Positions 32,715 to 42,573 of a stretch of 64,000 nucleotides of DNA are shown here, one piece after another. The DNA is from Kocuria sp. (GTDB taxonomy: Bacteria; Actinomycetota; Actinomycetes; Actinomycetales; Micrococcaceae). Location of the stretch: assembly GCF_030530945.1 (NCBI RefSeq), contig NZ_JAUMTZ010000001.1:296635-360634 (forward strand), written 5' to 3'. The notes beneath the pieces were generated by a model, which worked only from the letters and a program-made list of their open reading frames with translations, was not told where the DNA came from and ran no database searches. Position 1 is the first letter of the stretch, and each line of letters begins with the position of its first letter. The translations under genes and the position numbers were made by a program.

Positions 32715-33972
32715 GAACCGAGCTACCCGTTCGGGCTGGAGCCGGCGGTCGCTGCTCACGGGAGCGGTCGCCGGCGCCGGCGCCACGGGGATCGGCGCGG
32801 CCTCCGCGGCGGCCCTGGGCGCCACCGTTCCACAGCTCGGGGCGGCGGGCGGGCAGCCGCGCCCCGGGCTGCGCACCGAGCCGTTCCACGGTGCCCGGCA
32901 GGCGGGCGTGACCACCCTTCCGCAGGCGTTCTGCGCGTTCGTGGGCCTGGACCTGGACTCCGGTGCCACCCGGGACGCGCTGCGCCGGCTGCTGCGCGTT
33001 CTGACGGACGACGCCGCCGCACTCACCCGCGGGGAGGCGCCCGTCAACGACCAGGAGCCGTGGCTCGCGCAGAACCCGTCCCGGCTCACCGTCACGGTGG
33101 GCTTCGGCCCGCGCGCCGTGGCCCTGGCCGACGCCGCCCGCGCACCGCGGTGGCTGCGGCCACTGCCTGCGTTCTCGGTGGACCGGCTCCAGCGGCAGTG
33201 GAGCCACGGGGACCTGCTCCTGCAGCTGTGCTGCGACGACAGGCTCACCCTGGCGCACGCCCAGCGGGTGCTGCTCAAGGACGTGCGCTCGTTCGCCACC
33301 GTGCGCTGGGTCCAGGAGGGGTTCCGCAACACGGTGGGGGCCACCGAGGACGGGCAGACCATGCGCAACCTCTTCGGCCAGGTGGATGGCACCGCCAACC
33401 CGTACCCGGGCGAGTCCGAGCACGAGAAGGTGGTGTACGGACAGGGCGGTTTCACGCCGTGGATCGAGAACGGCACCTCCCTGGTGATCCGGCGCATCCA
33501 CATGAACCTGGACACCTGGGACGAGGCGGACACCCCGGCACGGGAGGACGCGGTGGGGCGCCGGCTCTCGGACGGCGCACCGCTCACGGGCAGCCAGGAG
33601 CACGACGAGCCGGACTTCGCGGCCACGGGCCCCCTGGGGTTCCCCGTGATCTCCTCCTACAGCCACGTGCGCCGCTCGCGCAGCGACAACCCGGACGAGA
33701 AGATCTTCCGCAGGGTCTACAACTATGATCTGGCGGTGAGCGGTGCGTCCGGGCGCAGCCGGTCCGGGGACGTTGCCGGAGGGGTCTCGAACACCGGGCT
33801 GATCTTCGCCTCCTACCAGGCGGACCCCGAGAAGCAGTTCGTGCCCATCCAGCGGAGACTGGACGAGCTGGACATGCTGAACACCTGGACGGTTCCCATC
33901 GGCTCCGCGGTGTTCGCGATCCCACCCGGGTGCGAGCCCGGAGGGTTCATCGGGGACGCACTGCTCGGGTGA
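32704..33972 (+). CDS. Tat-exported dye-decolorizing peroxidase (EfeB/DtpA type)
   Basis: A 422-residue heme peroxidase. The twin-arginine signal SRRSLLTGAVAGAGATG leads export of the folded protein. GQVDGT holds the catalytic Asp228 of the GxxDG motif, YSHVRRS holds the proximal heme His321 and IFRRVYNYD the distal Arg337. It overlaps the PCu(A)C gene by 11 bases, so it is made with it. In Streptomyces a similar DyP (DtpA) sits with copper chaperones and helps load cytochrome oxidase; an analogous role is inferred here, with iron extraction as an alternative. Confidence 0.92.
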   Translation: MATENRATRSGWSRRSLLTGAVAGAGATGIGAASAAALGATVPQLGAAGGQPRPGLRTEPFHGARQAGVTTLPQAFCAFVGLDLDSGATRDALRRLLRVLTDDAAALTRGEAPVNDQEPWLAQNPSRLTVTVGFGPRAVALADAARAPRWLRPLPAFSVDRLQRQWSHGDLLLQLCCDDRLTLAHAQRVLLKDVRSFATVRWVQEGFRNTVGATEDGQTMRNLFGQVDGTANPYPGESEHEKVVYGQGGFTPWIENGTSLVIRRIHMNLDTWDEADTPAREDAVGRRLSDGAPLTGSQEHDEPDFAATGPLGFPVISSYSHVRRSRSDNPDEKIFRRVYNYDLAVSGASGRSRSGDVAGGVSNTGLIFASYQADPEKQFVPIQRRLDELDMLNTWTVPIGSAVFAIPPGCEPGGFIGDALLG

Positions 33973-34057
33973 GCCCCGCACCCACCACACGCCACCCGTC
34001 CGATGCCCCGCACCGGTGTCCGGGAGACAACCACCAACGGGCCGGAGGAATGCCACG

Positions 34058-36226
34058 ATGAGTACCACCGCACGGACCAGGAACCCGCGCCCGAAGGGGG
34101 AGCGCCCCGCGCCCGTCCCCGGTGGGGCGGGCTCCCCGCAGGGCGCGGGCGTGAGCGTGAGCCCGTGGAGCATCGCCGTGGTCCTGGTGGCCGCGATGGT
34201 CGGGATGAGCGTCGCGCTGGTCGTCGGGGGAGCCGCCGCCCCCCGCCAGGTCGCGGACCCGGGAGCCCTCGTCCGGTGGGGCCTGCCCGCGGTGGAGACC
34301 GTGCAGAACATCGCCATGGCAGTGGTGATGGGCGGGCTCCTGCTGGCCGTGGGCGTGGTGCCCCGTTTCGCGGACTCCTCCCGCACGCGCCCGCCGCGCA
34401 ACAGCAGGGACCAGGCGGGGGAGCCGGAGCACCCGGTCTTCCGGGCCGTGCTGCAGCTCGTGGAGGCCGCCTCCGTGGTGTGGACGGTGGCCGCGGTGGC
34501 GGTGCTGGTGTTCACCTACTCGGACGTGTCCGGCACGGGGATCGGTGGGGGCGCGAGCTACACCCAGGAGCTGCTGCACTACGTCACGGGGATCGGCACA
34601 GGGCAGTCCCAGGCGGTCATCGTGATGGTGGCCGCCGCGGTGACCACCCTGGTCTTCGGGGTGCGTGCCCTTCTCGGGCTGCTATGCACCCTGGCGCTGT
34701 CCTTCGTGGCGCTCGTGGCGCTCGCCCTCAGCGGCCACGCGGCCGGGGGCGCGGACCACATGGGCGCGGTGAACTCCCTGGGCCTGCACCTGCTGGGTGT
34801 GTGCCTGTGGGTGGGCGGGATCCTCGTGCTGGTGTGGGTGGGCCCGCTGCTCTCGCGGGAGTCCACGGTGGTCAGCCGCCGCGGCGCCACCACTCACACG
34901 GAGCCCCTGCTCGCGGTGGTCCTGCGCCGCTACTCCGTGGTGGCCCTGGGCTGCTACGCGCTGGTGCTGCTGTCCGGGATCATCAACGCGGCCGTGCGCA
35001 TCGGCTCCTCGGAGCAGCTGATGTCCTCCTACGGGCTGCTGGCCCTGAGCAAACTGGTGCTCACGCTCCTGCTGGCGCTGGCGGGCTTCGCGCACCGGCA
35101 GTGGCTGATCCCCGGTGTGGCGGACGGCTCCCGCTCGCGCACCGCCACCCTGTGGCGCGTGATCGTGGTGGAGGTGGCGGTCATGGGGCTGCTCATGGGC
35201 ATCGCCACCGCGCTGAGCCGCACCGCGCCCCCGGTGCCGGAGAACCTCGCGCCGGACGCCTCCCCCGCACGGATCCTCACGTGGTACGAGCTGCCCCCGG
35301 AGCCCTCCCTGGCGAACTGGTTCCTGCTGTGGCGGTGGGACTGGTTCTGGGTGGCCGTGGTGGTCTTCCTGGCCGTGGTGTACCTGTGGGCCGCCGTGAA
35401 GGTGTGGCGGCGCGGGGACACGTGGTCCCCCCTGCGCACCGTCTCCTGGCTGGTGGGCCTCCTGGCGCTGCTCTACGCCACGTGCGGCGGGGTGGCCATC
35501 TACGCCCGGGTGCTGTTCTCCGCGCACATGGTGGAGCACATGAGCCTCACCATGATCGTGCCCCTGTTCCTGGTCTCCGGTGCTCCCGTGACCGTGGTCC
35601 TCAAGGCCCTGGAACCCCGCCGGGACGGCACCCGTGGTCCGCGCGAGTGGATCCTGCGCCTCGTGCACTCCACGTGGGGCAGAGTGGTGACCAACCCGGT
35701 CTTCGCGGCGGCCAACTTCGCGTTCTCGATCGTGCTCTTCTACTTCACGGACCTCTTCCGGGTGACCCTGCGCTACCACGTGGGGCACGAGTTCATGATG
35801 CTGCACTTCCTGTTCACCGGGTACATGTTCGCCCTGGTGCTGATCGGCATCGACCCCATTCCGCGCCGGCCCACCTATCCCATGCGCCTGGTGCTCCTGC
35901 TGGCCACCATGGCCGCGCACGCGTTCATCGGCATCAGCATCATGAGCCTCACCACCGTGCTGCAGGCCTCGTGGTTCGGCAACATGGGCCGACCGTGGGG
36001 TGCCGACGCGCTGGAGGACCAGCACCTGGGCGGCATGCTCATGTGGGGCATCGGGGAGTTCCCCACGTTCCTGCTCGCGATCATCATGGCCGTGCTGTGG
36101 GCCATGGAGGGCACCAAGGAGAACCGACGTGTGGACCGGCAGGCGGACCGCACGGGTGACGCCGAGCTGCGAGCGTACAACGAGATGATGGCGCAGCTCG
36201 CGGAACGGGACGAGACCCGGCGCTGA
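34058..36226 (+). CDS. CopD / CtaG fusion membrane protein
   Basis: A 722-residue polytopic protein with about 15 membrane segments. The N-terminal half is CopD-like (ALSGHAAGGADHMGAVNSLG and LHLLGVCLWVGGI, with conserved His). The C-terminal half is a caa3-type CtaG domain (SAHMVEHMSLTMIVPLFLVS, VGHEFMMLHFLFTGYMFALV and EDQHLGGMLMWGIGEFPT), rich in His and Met pairs. The fusion is common in actinobacteria and links copper import to cytochrome c oxidase assembly. GGAGGA precedes ATG 34058. It ends the copper cluster. Confidence 0.93.
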   Translation: MSTTARTRNPRPKGERPAPVPGGAGSPQGAGVSVSPWSIAVVLVAAMVGMSVALVVGGAAAPRQVADPGALVRWGLPAVETVQNIAMAVVMGGLLLAVGVVPRFADSSRTRPPRNSRDQAGEPEHPVFRAVLQLVEAASVVWTVAAVAVLVFTYSDVSGTGIGGGASYTQELLHYVTGIGTGQSQAVIVMVAAAVTTLVFGVRALLGLLCTLALSFVALVALALSGHAAGGADHMGAVNSLGLHLLGVCLWVGGILVLVWVGPLLSRESTVVSRRGATTHTEPLLAVVLRRYSVVALGCYALVLLSGIINAAVRIGSSEQLMSSYGLLALSKLVLTLLLALAGFAHRQWLIPGVADGSRSRTATLWRVIVVEVAVMGLLMGIATALSRTAPPVPENLAPDASPARILTWYELPPEPSLANWFLLWRWDWFWVAVVVFLAVVYLWAAVKVWRRGDTWSPLRTVSWLVGLLALLYATCGGVAIYARVLFSAHMVEHMSLTMIVPLFLVSGAPVTVVLKALEPRRDGTRGPREWILRLVHSTWGRVVTNPVFAAANFAFSIVLFYFTDLFRVTLRYHVGHEFMMLHFLFTGYMFALVLIGIDPIPRRPTYPMRLVLLLATMAAHAFIGISIMSLTTVLQASWFGNMGRPWGADALEDQHLGGMLMWGIGEFPTFLLAIIMAVLWAMEGTKENRRVDRQADRTGDAELRAYNEMMAQLAERDETRR

Positions 36227-36336
36227 TACCCCTCCCCACGCCGGCGTGTGCGCGGCGTCATGCGGTGACGGGGAAGCGGGGGCGAAGGGATAACGTTGCA
36301 GGGAGAGAACCCCGCACACCTCCTGGAAGGACATCC

Positions 36337-38307
36337 GTGACCGCTGCACGCATGACCACACCCGTCCGCGCCTCGGAACTCACGGGACGGGCCTGGCTGA
36401 ACACCGGGGGTGAGCAGCTGGACCTGCAGAGCCTGCGGGGGAAGATCGTGGTCCTGGACTTCTGGTCCTTCTGCTGCATCAACTGCCTGCACGTGCTGGA
36501 CGAGCTGCGCCCGCTGGAGGAGGAGTACGGGGACGTGGTGGTCACGGTGGGTGTGCACTCCCCCAAGTTCGAGCACGAGGCGGACCCGGACGCGCTCGCC
36601 GCCGCGGTGGACCGCTACGAGATCACCCACCCCGTGCTGGACGACCCCCGGCTGCAGACCTGGGACGCCTACACCGCGCGCGCGTGGCCCACCCTGGTGG
36701 TCGTGGACCCCGAGGGGTACATCGTGGCCCACCTCTCCGGGGAGGGCCACGCCCAGGGTCTGACCTCCCTCGTGGAGGAGCTGGTGGCGGAGCACGAGGC
36801 CAAGGGCACGCTGCACCGCGGCACCGGCCCCTACGTCCCCCGCCCGCAGCCCGAGGGTGACCTGCGCTTTCCCGGCAAGGTGGCCGCCCTGCCGGACGGC
36901 TCGTTCATGGTCAGCGACACCGGGCACCACCGCCTGGTGCAGCTCGAGTCGGACCTCACCACCGTGCGCCGAGCCATCGGCTCGGGCACGCGGGGCTGGT
37001 CGGACGGGCCCCGCGAGGTGGCGCGCTTCAACGAGCCCCAAGGCATTGCCGTGCTGCCCCCGCGCGTGCGCACCGAGGTGGGCTACGACCTGGTGGTCGC
37101 GGACACCGTCAACCACCGGCTGCGCGGCGTGGACCTGGGCTCCGGTGCCGTGCGCACCGTCGCCGGCAGCGGCGTCCAGCGCCTGCTCGACGACGCCCGC
37201 GCCCGCGGGGTGGACCCCAACGCCGTGCCGGACGGCGACCCCGCCGAGGTGGCGCTGTCCTCCCCGTGGGACCTCGTGTGGTCCGACGCCGCGGATACCC
37301 TGGTGGTGGCCATGGCCGGAACCCACCAGCTGTTCTCCTTCGACCCCCGCACGGGTGCCCTCGCGGTCCTGGCGGGCACGGGGGACGAGGGGCTGCGCGA
37401 CGGCCCCGCCCCCCACAGCTGGTTCGCCCAGCCCTCGGGCCTGGCGCAGGACGCCCACGGCACCCTGTGGGTCGCGGACTCCGAGTCCTCGGCGCTGCGC
37501 AGCGTGCGCTTCCCCGCCACAACCCACGACGCCGCGGGGCCGGTTCCCGGGACCGACGGCGAGGGGCCTGCGGAGGCCGGGGACGGCGTCGTCGAACCCG
37601 AGGTGGACTCCGCCGTGGGACTGGGGCTTTTCGACTTCGGCTTCCGGGACGGGCCCGCGGAGCAGGCACGGTTGCAGCACTGCCTGGGTGTGGCGGTGCT
37701 TCCGGACGGTTCCGTGGCCGTGGCGGACACCTACAACGGGGCGGTGCGCCGCTACGACCCCGCCACCCGGGAGGTGACCACGCTGACCCGCGGTCTCGCC
37801 GAGCCCTCGGACGTGCTCCTGGACACCAGCAACGATGAACCCGTCCTGGTGGTCGTGGAGACCAACGCCCACCGGCTCGTCCGGGTGGCCGTGCCGCAGC
37901 AGGCGCAGACCGTGGACGAGGGCGCCGCGCAGATGCAGCGCAGGCGCACCCCGGTGGCGTCCGGGGAGCTCGAACTCGCGGTGCGGTTCGCCGCGCCCAT
38001 GGGCCAGAAGCTCGACACCCGCTGGGGTGATCCCACCCAGCTGAAGGTCTCGTCCTCGCCCGAGGACGCGCTCGCGGCCGGCGGGGGGACCTCGCGGGGC
38101 CTCACCCGCACGCTGCGCCTGGCCGAGGGCGTCACCGAGGGCGTCCTGCACGTCACCGCCCGCGCGGCGGCGTGCGACGGCTCCCCGGACGGGGAGATCC
38201 CGGAGCACGCCGCGTGCCACCTGTACCAGCAGGACTGGGGCATCCCGTTCACGGTGGACCCCGCCGCCCCGGCGGAGCTGACCCTGGAGCTGCGCGGGCT
38301 CGACTGA
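36337..38307 (+). CDS. thioredoxin-like protein with NHL-repeat domain
   Basis: A 656-residue protein, NHLRC2-like. Residues 1-165 form a thioredoxin fold with FWSFCCINCLHV (CINC at 47-50), as in TlpA-type reductases. Repeats with VSDTGHHRLVQ, VADTVNHRLRGVDL, WVADSESSALRSV and VADTYNGAVRRYDP build an NHL beta-propeller, and a final beta domain ends the protein. There is no signal peptide, so it is cytosolic. A TAACGT -10 (36291-36296) and GGAAGGA site precede GTG 36337. It follows the copper cluster but has its own promoter; a redox role is likely, its partner unknown. Confidence 0.85.
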   Translation: MTAARMTTPVRASELTGRAWLNTGGEQLDLQSLRGKIVVLDFWSFCCINCLHVLDELRPLEEEYGDVVVTVGVHSPKFEHEADPDALAAAVDRYEITHPVLDDPRLQTWDAYTARAWPTLVVVDPEGYIVAHLSGEGHAQGLTSLVEELVAEHEAKGTLHRGTGPYVPRPQPEGDLRFPGKVAALPDGSFMVSDTGHHRLVQLESDLTTVRRAIGSGTRGWSDGPREVARFNEPQGIAVLPPRVRTEVGYDLVVADTVNHRLRGVDLGSGAVRTVAGSGVQRLLDDARARGVDPNAVPDGDPAEVALSSPWDLVWSDAADTLVVAMAGTHQLFSFDPRTGALAVLAGTGDEGLRDGPAPHSWFAQPSGLAQDAHGTLWVADSESSALRSVRFPATTHDAAGPVPGTDGEGPAEAGDGVVEPEVDSAVGLGLFDFGFRDGPAEQARLQHCLGVAVLPDGSVAVADTYNGAVRRYDPATREVTTLTRGLAEPSDVLLDTSNDEPVLVVVETNAHRLVRVAVPQQAQTVDEGAAQMQRRRTPVASGELELAVRFAAPMGQKLDTRWGDPTQLKVSSSPEDALAAGGGTSRGLTRTLRLAEGVTEGVLHVTARAAACDGSPDGEIPEHAACHLYQQDWGIPFTVDPAAPAELTLELRGLD

Positions 38308-38344
38308 GCCGCGGACCCGCGCGGAACCCTGCCGGGCGCGGGGC

Positions 38345-39325
38345 CTACCTCGGGGTGACGCTGACCCTCTCCCCGCTGACCTTCAGGTCCGCGGCGAAGG
38401 TGAACGGCACGTCCTCGGAGACCTTGGTGGTGTGCCCGTCGTACAGGTCCACCGCGGTGAACTCGATGTGCGCGGTGCCCCTGCTGTCCGGCAGCGACCA
38501 CCGGTCCGCGTGCGGGCCTCCCAGCTGCGGCTGCGGCGCCGGGTAGTCGGTGATCCGCCAGGTGACCCTGTCCTGGATGCGTCCCGGGAACTCGAAGGAG
38601 AACGGGCACCCGCTCGGGTACAGGCTGTCCTGCCCGGCGCACGCGTCCAGGTGCTCGTGCACCTGCTGGTCCACCTGCTGCTTGAGCTTGGCCGAGGGCA
38701 CGGCGGTGAGCTCCATGGTGGTGCGGGCAGTGGCATCGCTGACCGCCACCTCGCGCGGGTCCGCGGAGATCATGGGAGAGCTGTAGGAGCCGGTGTAGAT
38801 CCCGGGGTAGAACACCGCGAAGTCGCGGGAGGAGTTCTTCAGCGCCACGGACGCGCCGTTGATGTCCACGGCCGTGGAGCCAGGCATGGTCACGGTCATG
38901 GTGGGCAGCGTGGAGGGGTCGAAGTCCCACACCGTGAAGAAACCCCACTGGGTCTCGGCGGGGTGCAGCGTGAACTCCGAGGAGGCGTCCCTGCCGTCCA
39001 GGCGGTAGGTCGCGCGGACCACGGCGTGGTCCCCGTCGGAGGAGACCGTGGAGACCTGCACGTCCGCCAGGTGGCTGCCCGCCTGCTTCAGGGCCTCACC
39101 GTCCAGCAGCGCGGGGTTGGAGTCCGGGACACGGGCGTTGAGCAGACCCAGGGCCTTGCCGCCGTCGCCGTCCTGCAGGGCCTTGAAGTACTCGCGCACG
39201 TCCGTCTCCGGCCCGTACTGGTACTTGTTCACGAGCGCGATGGTCACCGCCGCGGCCGCCACGGCCAGCACGATGAGGAAGAACCACGCGCCCACGGCCC
39301 GGACAATGCGATCACTGCGTTCCAT
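38345..39325 (-). CDS. conserved secreted protein with N-terminal membrane anchor
   Basis: A 326-residue protein with one transmembrane helix (FFLIVLAVAAAAVTIALV) and an extracytoplasmic rest. The region after it, TDVREYFKALQDGDGGKALG, resembles the NTF2-like segments found in many surface lipoproteins, followed by beta-rich sequence with an even number of cysteines (CAGQDSLYPSGC). I assign no function. ATG 39325 lies 8 bases after a minus-strand TAACGT -10 (39339-39334), so the mRNA is nearly leaderless. Confidence 0.6.
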   Translation of the reverse strand: MERSDRIVRAVGAWFFLIVLAVAAAAVTIALVNKYQYGPETDVREYFKALQDGDGGKALGLLNARVPDSNPALLDGEALKQAGSHLADVQVSTVSSDGDHAVVRATYRLDGRDASSEFTLHPAETQWGFFTVWDFDPSTLPTMTVTMPGSTAVDINGASVALKNSSRDFAVFYPGIYTGSYSSPMISADPREVAVSDATARTTMELTAVPSAKLKQQVDQQVHEHLDACAGQDSLYPSGCPFSFEFPGRIQDRVTWRITDYPAPQPQLGGPHADRWSLPDSRGTAHIEFTAVDLYDGHTTKVSEDVPFTFAADLKVSGERVSVTPR

Positions 39326-39460
39326 GGACCCTCACGTTAGTTGATGCCCGGGGCGGGGGAGCTGCTGCCGGGGCCAGAGCCACTAGGCTGAACCGGGCGG
39401 CGGCGCCACGAGGGCGCGCGCGGTCACCCGGGAACCGCAACGGCAGGCGCGAGGCAGCAC

Positions 39461-40111
39461 ATGGCAGAGACCGTCCGACAGATCCCCCCGAGGTACGGAG
39501 CACCGCAGCACGTGTTCCACCCGCGCATCGGGTCCTACGGCCGTCGCATCGGTGCGGCGCTGCCCCCGCTGCTCGTGGTGGCCCTCGCCGTGGCCATGAT
39601 CTACTACCGCCGCCCCGCCGGGCCCGTCATGGGCGTCCTGGGTCTGTTCGCCCTCGTGGGGGTGGTGGCCGCGTACGCCTACCTCCGCCCGGCGCTCGCG
39701 GTGCTCACCGAGGAGCACGTGCTGCTCTCCCGCTGGGTGGGCTTCCGGGCCGTGCCGCGCGAGCGCATCGTGCAGGTCGTCACGGTGGAGAGGCTCATCC
39801 CGCAGCGCGCTCCGCGGGGCAGGACCCGCGGACGCCCCCAGCTGTGGTTCGTCACCGGTGCCGGTCGCTGCGCACTCGCCCTGGACGGCACCGTCTGGGA
39901 CGGGAAGTCGCTCCAGGAGCTCGCCCGGCTCAGCGGTGCCGAGCACGTCAACTTCTCCCGGGCCACCCCGGCGCAGGTCAGTGACCACTGGCCCCGCCTC
40001 GTCTCCTGGCGGATCCGCTACCCCCGCCTGCGCTACGCCGCCACCTCCGCCGCGCTGCTCGCGGTCGTCGCGCTGCTCGCCTGGTGGGCGTTCAGCCAGG
40101 GCACCGCCTGA
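39461..40111 (+). CDS. membrane protein with PH-like domain
   Basis: A 216-residue protein. Two N-terminal transmembrane helices (LPPLLVVALAVAMIYY and MGVLGLFALVGVVAAYAYL) are followed by a beta-rich stretch (VLTEEHVLLSRWVGFRAV, then VVTVERLIPQ) like the bacterial PH domain of YdbT-type proteins, and a final helix (AALLAVVALLAWWAF). Function unknown. A TAGGCT -10 (39384-39389) gives a leader of about 65 bases. It is divergent from the secreted protein gene and ends before a shared terminator. Confidence 0.6.
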   Translation: MAETVRQIPPRYGAPQHVFHPRIGSYGRRIGAALPPLLVVALAVAMIYYRRPAGPVMGVLGLFALVGVVAAYAYLRPALAVLTEEHVLLSRWVGFRAVPRERIVQVVTVERLIPQRAPRGRTRGRPQLWFVTGAGRCALALDGTVWDGKSLQELARLSGAEHVNFSRATPAQVSDHWPRLVSWRIRYPRLRYAATSAALLAVVALLAWWAFSQGTA

Positions 40112-40220
40112 CGGGTCTCCCCGCAGTCCGTCTCGCCGCCGCACCGCCGCACCGCCGCACCGCTGCCCCGGGTGGGCGCGGGGCCGGTCGCGTCCATCAC
40201 GCCCCCCCGGACACGACGGC

Positions 40221-40248
40221 GGCCGGTCCCCTCGGTGGGGGACCGGCC
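40221..40248. terminator. bidirectional hairpin terminator
   Basis: Perfect 11-bp stem GGCCGGTCCCC (40221-40231) with GGGGACCGGCC (40238-40248), loop of 6. It lies between two convergent genes and can end both the PH-like gene and the sugar importer operon. Confidence 0.8.
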
Positions 40249-40335
40249 GTTCGCGTGTGGCGGGGTCTGGTCGGGGCCGGCCGTGGCGGGGTCCGGAGTC
40301 AGGACCTCGTCCGAGCGGTCCCGGACTCAGGGCCC

Positions 40336-41685
40336 TCAGACGGCGGAGGAGCCGCCCTGGGTCGCAGCACCCTGTTCCGTGCCGTCCTGCGTGGCGGTTT
40401 CGGCACCACCCTGCGCGGCGGGCGCACCTGCGCGCCCGGCGTCGCGCCGTCGAGCGCGCTCGATCTCCGCCTTGCGCTCCTCGTTCGCCTCACGGGTCAG
40501 AGCAGCACCGGCCTCGGCGTCACGCGTGAGGTTCTCACCGGTCTCCGGGTTGAACACGTGCATCCGTCGGCTGTCCAGCCAGATCTTGGAGGTGGAGCCG
40601 CCGCGGATGCGGGAGGAGGCATCCAGGGACACGACCACCTGCGCGGGCATCTCGTCCGCGTCCAGCTCCTGCGCCAGCTCGTTGAGCTTGTGCTGCACGG
40701 TCTCGTCCTGCTGGTACTGGATGTAGCCGTACTGCTGGTTGCCCAGCCACTCGGTGTGGGTGAACTCCGACTCGAACACGGTGCCGTGGCCCACCTTGGC
40801 CTCGTCCACGAACTTCGCGTCCTCGAAGTGCTCGGGGCGCAGGCCCAGCAGCACGATCTCCGGCGGGTTCACCAGACGGGTGCGCACCCGCTCCGGGATC
40901 TCGATCTCGCCGAGGGGAGTGCGGAAGACCGCGCCGTCCACCCGGGCCGGGATGAAGTTCATGGACGGGGCACCGATGAAGCCGGCCACGAACAGGTTTG
41001 CGGGCTGTTCGTACAGCTCCCGCGGGGACGCGATCTGCTGCAGCTGCCCGCGCTTGAGCACCGCCACACGGTCCCCGAGGGTCATGGCCTCGGTCTGGTC
41101 GTGGGTCACGTACAGGGACGTGATGCCCATGCGACGCTGCAGCTGGGCGATCTCCGTGCGCATCTGGCCGCGCAGCTTTGCGTCCAGGTTGGACAGGGGC
41201 TCGTCGAACAGGAAGGCGTCCGCGTCCCGCACGATCGCGCGGCCCATGGCCACGCGCTGGCGCTGACCGCCGGAGAGGTTCGCGGGCTTGCGCTCGAGGT
41301 GCTCGTTGAGGTCCAGCGTGTCCGCGGCCTCCCGCACCTTGCGGTCGATCTCCTCCTCACTGTGCTGGCCCTTGGCCAGGCGCAGCGGGAAGGCGATGTT
41401 CTCGTACACCGACAGGTGCGGGTACAGGGCGTAGTTCTGGAACACCATCGACAGGTTGCGGTCGCGCGGCTGGCGGTCGTTGACGCGCTCGCCGTTGATC
41501 AGCAGGTCCCCGCTGGTGATGTCCTCGAGACCCACGACCATGCGCAGCAGGGTGGACTTGCCGCAGCCGGAGGGGCCCACGAGGATCAGGAACTCGCCGT
41601 CCGCGATGTCGATGGAGATGTCGTTGACCGCCGGGAAGCCGTCGTCGTACTTCTTGACGAGGTGCTCCATGGTGATTGATGCCAT
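40336..41685 (-). CDS. ABC sugar importer ATPase (SugC/MsiK type)
   Basis: A 449-residue ATPase of the MalK/UgpC family. Walker A is GPSGCGKST (residues 37-45), followed by signature LSGGQRQRVAMGRAI, Walker B DAFLFDEPLSNLD and the switch His in YVTHDQTEAMTLGD. The regulatory OB-type domain follows. The last about 60 residues (RARRRDAGRAGAPAAQGG and a Thr/Gly-rich tail) are an unusual low-complexity extension. It is the last gene of an operon with LpqY-, SugA- and SugB-like partners; the set most resembles the trehalose importer LpqY-SugABC. Confidence 0.88.
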   Translation of the reverse strand: MASITMEHLVKKYDDGFPAVNDISIDIADGEFLILVGPSGCGKSTLLRMVVGLEDITSGDLLINGERVNDRQPRDRNLSMVFQNYALYPHLSVYENIAFPLRLAKGQHSEEEIDRKVREAADTLDLNEHLERKPANLSGGQRQRVAMGRAIVRDADAFLFDEPLSNLDAKLRGQMRTEIAQLQRRMGITSLYVTHDQTEAMTLGDRVAVLKRGQLQQIASPRELYEQPANLFVAGFIGAPSMNFIPARVDGAVFRTPLGEIEIPERVRTRLVNPPEIVLLGLRPEHFEDAKFVDEAKVGHGTVFESEFTHTEWLGNQQYGYIQYQQDETVQHKLNELAQELDADEMPAQVVVSLDASSRIRGGSTSKIWLDSRRMHVFNPETGENLTRDAEAGAALTREANEERKAEIERARRRDAGRAGAPAAQGGAETATQDGTEQGAATQGGSSAV

Positions 41686-41730
41686 GTCTTCTCAGTCCTA
41701 ACTGTGTCTAAGCGTGAAGGGGAGGGCGGA

Positions 41731-42567
41731 TCAGCCCTTGACCGCGCCCTGGGTCAACCCGGAGACGATCTGGCGCTGGAACGCCAGCACGAGGAGCACC
41801 ACGGGGATCGTGACGATGATCGCCGCCGCGGCAATCGCACCGGCCGGGTCCTCGAACTGCGAGGCGCCGGTGAAGAACGCGAGGGCGGCGGGCACCGGAC
41901 GGGCCGCGGAGGTGGAGGTCAGGCCGATGCCGTAGACGAAGTCGTTCCACGCGATGAAGAACGCGATGATCGCGGTGGTGAACACGCCGGGCATGGCGAG
42001 CGGGACGATCACCTTGCGGAACGCCTGCCACGTGGTGGCGCCGTCCACCTGGGCCGCCCGCTCCAGGTCCCACGGGATCTGCTGGAAGAACGCGGTGAGC
42101 GTCCAGATGGAGATCGGCAGCGTGAGGGAGAGGTACGGGATGATCAGGCCGAGCCAGGTGTCGTACAGGCCCACCTGGCGCCACAGGTTGAACAGCGGCG
42201 TGACGATGGAGATCACCGGGAACATGGAGACCATCAGTGCGGTGGTCAGCACCAGCTTCTTGCCGGGGAAGTCCAGACGCGCGATGGCGTAGGCGCACAG
42301 CGTGGCCAGGACCACGGCCACGAACGTGGCGATCAGGGAGATCCCGATCGAGTTGCGCAGCGCCGGGAGGAACAGGTCCTTGGCGTCGCCCGCGAAGATC
42401 TGGTGGTAGTTGTCACCGACGAACTTGGTGGGCAGGAACTTCCCGGAGTTCAGGTCCGAGGGGGACTTGAACGAGGTCATGAGGATCGACAGCACCGGGA
42501 ACAGTGCGTAGACCAGGACCAGGACGGATATGACCGTCCAGCCGATTTTCTGTTTCGTGCTCAGCAT
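41731..42567 (-). CDS. ABC sugar importer permease (SugB/MalG type)
   Basis: A 278-residue permease with six transmembrane helices. The cytoplasmic EAA loop is present as ERAAQVDGATTWQAFRKVIV, the usual DGA...F..IVLP pattern for coupling to the ATPase. The N-terminal segment WTVISVLVLVYALFPVLSIL and C-terminal IIVTIPVVLLVLAFQRQIVS fit MalG/SugB. It follows the other permease gene after 6 bases and precedes the ATPase by 45 bases. Its substrate follows the binding protein, probably trehalose or another alpha-glucoside. Confidence 0.88.
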   Translation of the reverse strand: MLSTKQKIGWTVISVLVLVYALFPVLSILMTSFKSPSDLNSGKFLPTKFVGDNYHQIFAGDAKDLFLPALRNSIGISLIATFVAVVLATLCAYAIARLDFPGKKLVLTTALMVSMFPVISIVTPLFNLWRQVGLYDTWLGLIIPYLSLTLPISIWTLTAFFQQIPWDLERAAQVDGATTWQAFRKVIVPLAMPGVFTTAIIAFFIAWNDFVYGIGLTSTSAARPVPAALAFFTGASQFEDPAGAIAAAAIIVTIPVVLLVLAFQRQIVSGLTQGAVKG

Positions 42568-42573
42568 GGCGGG

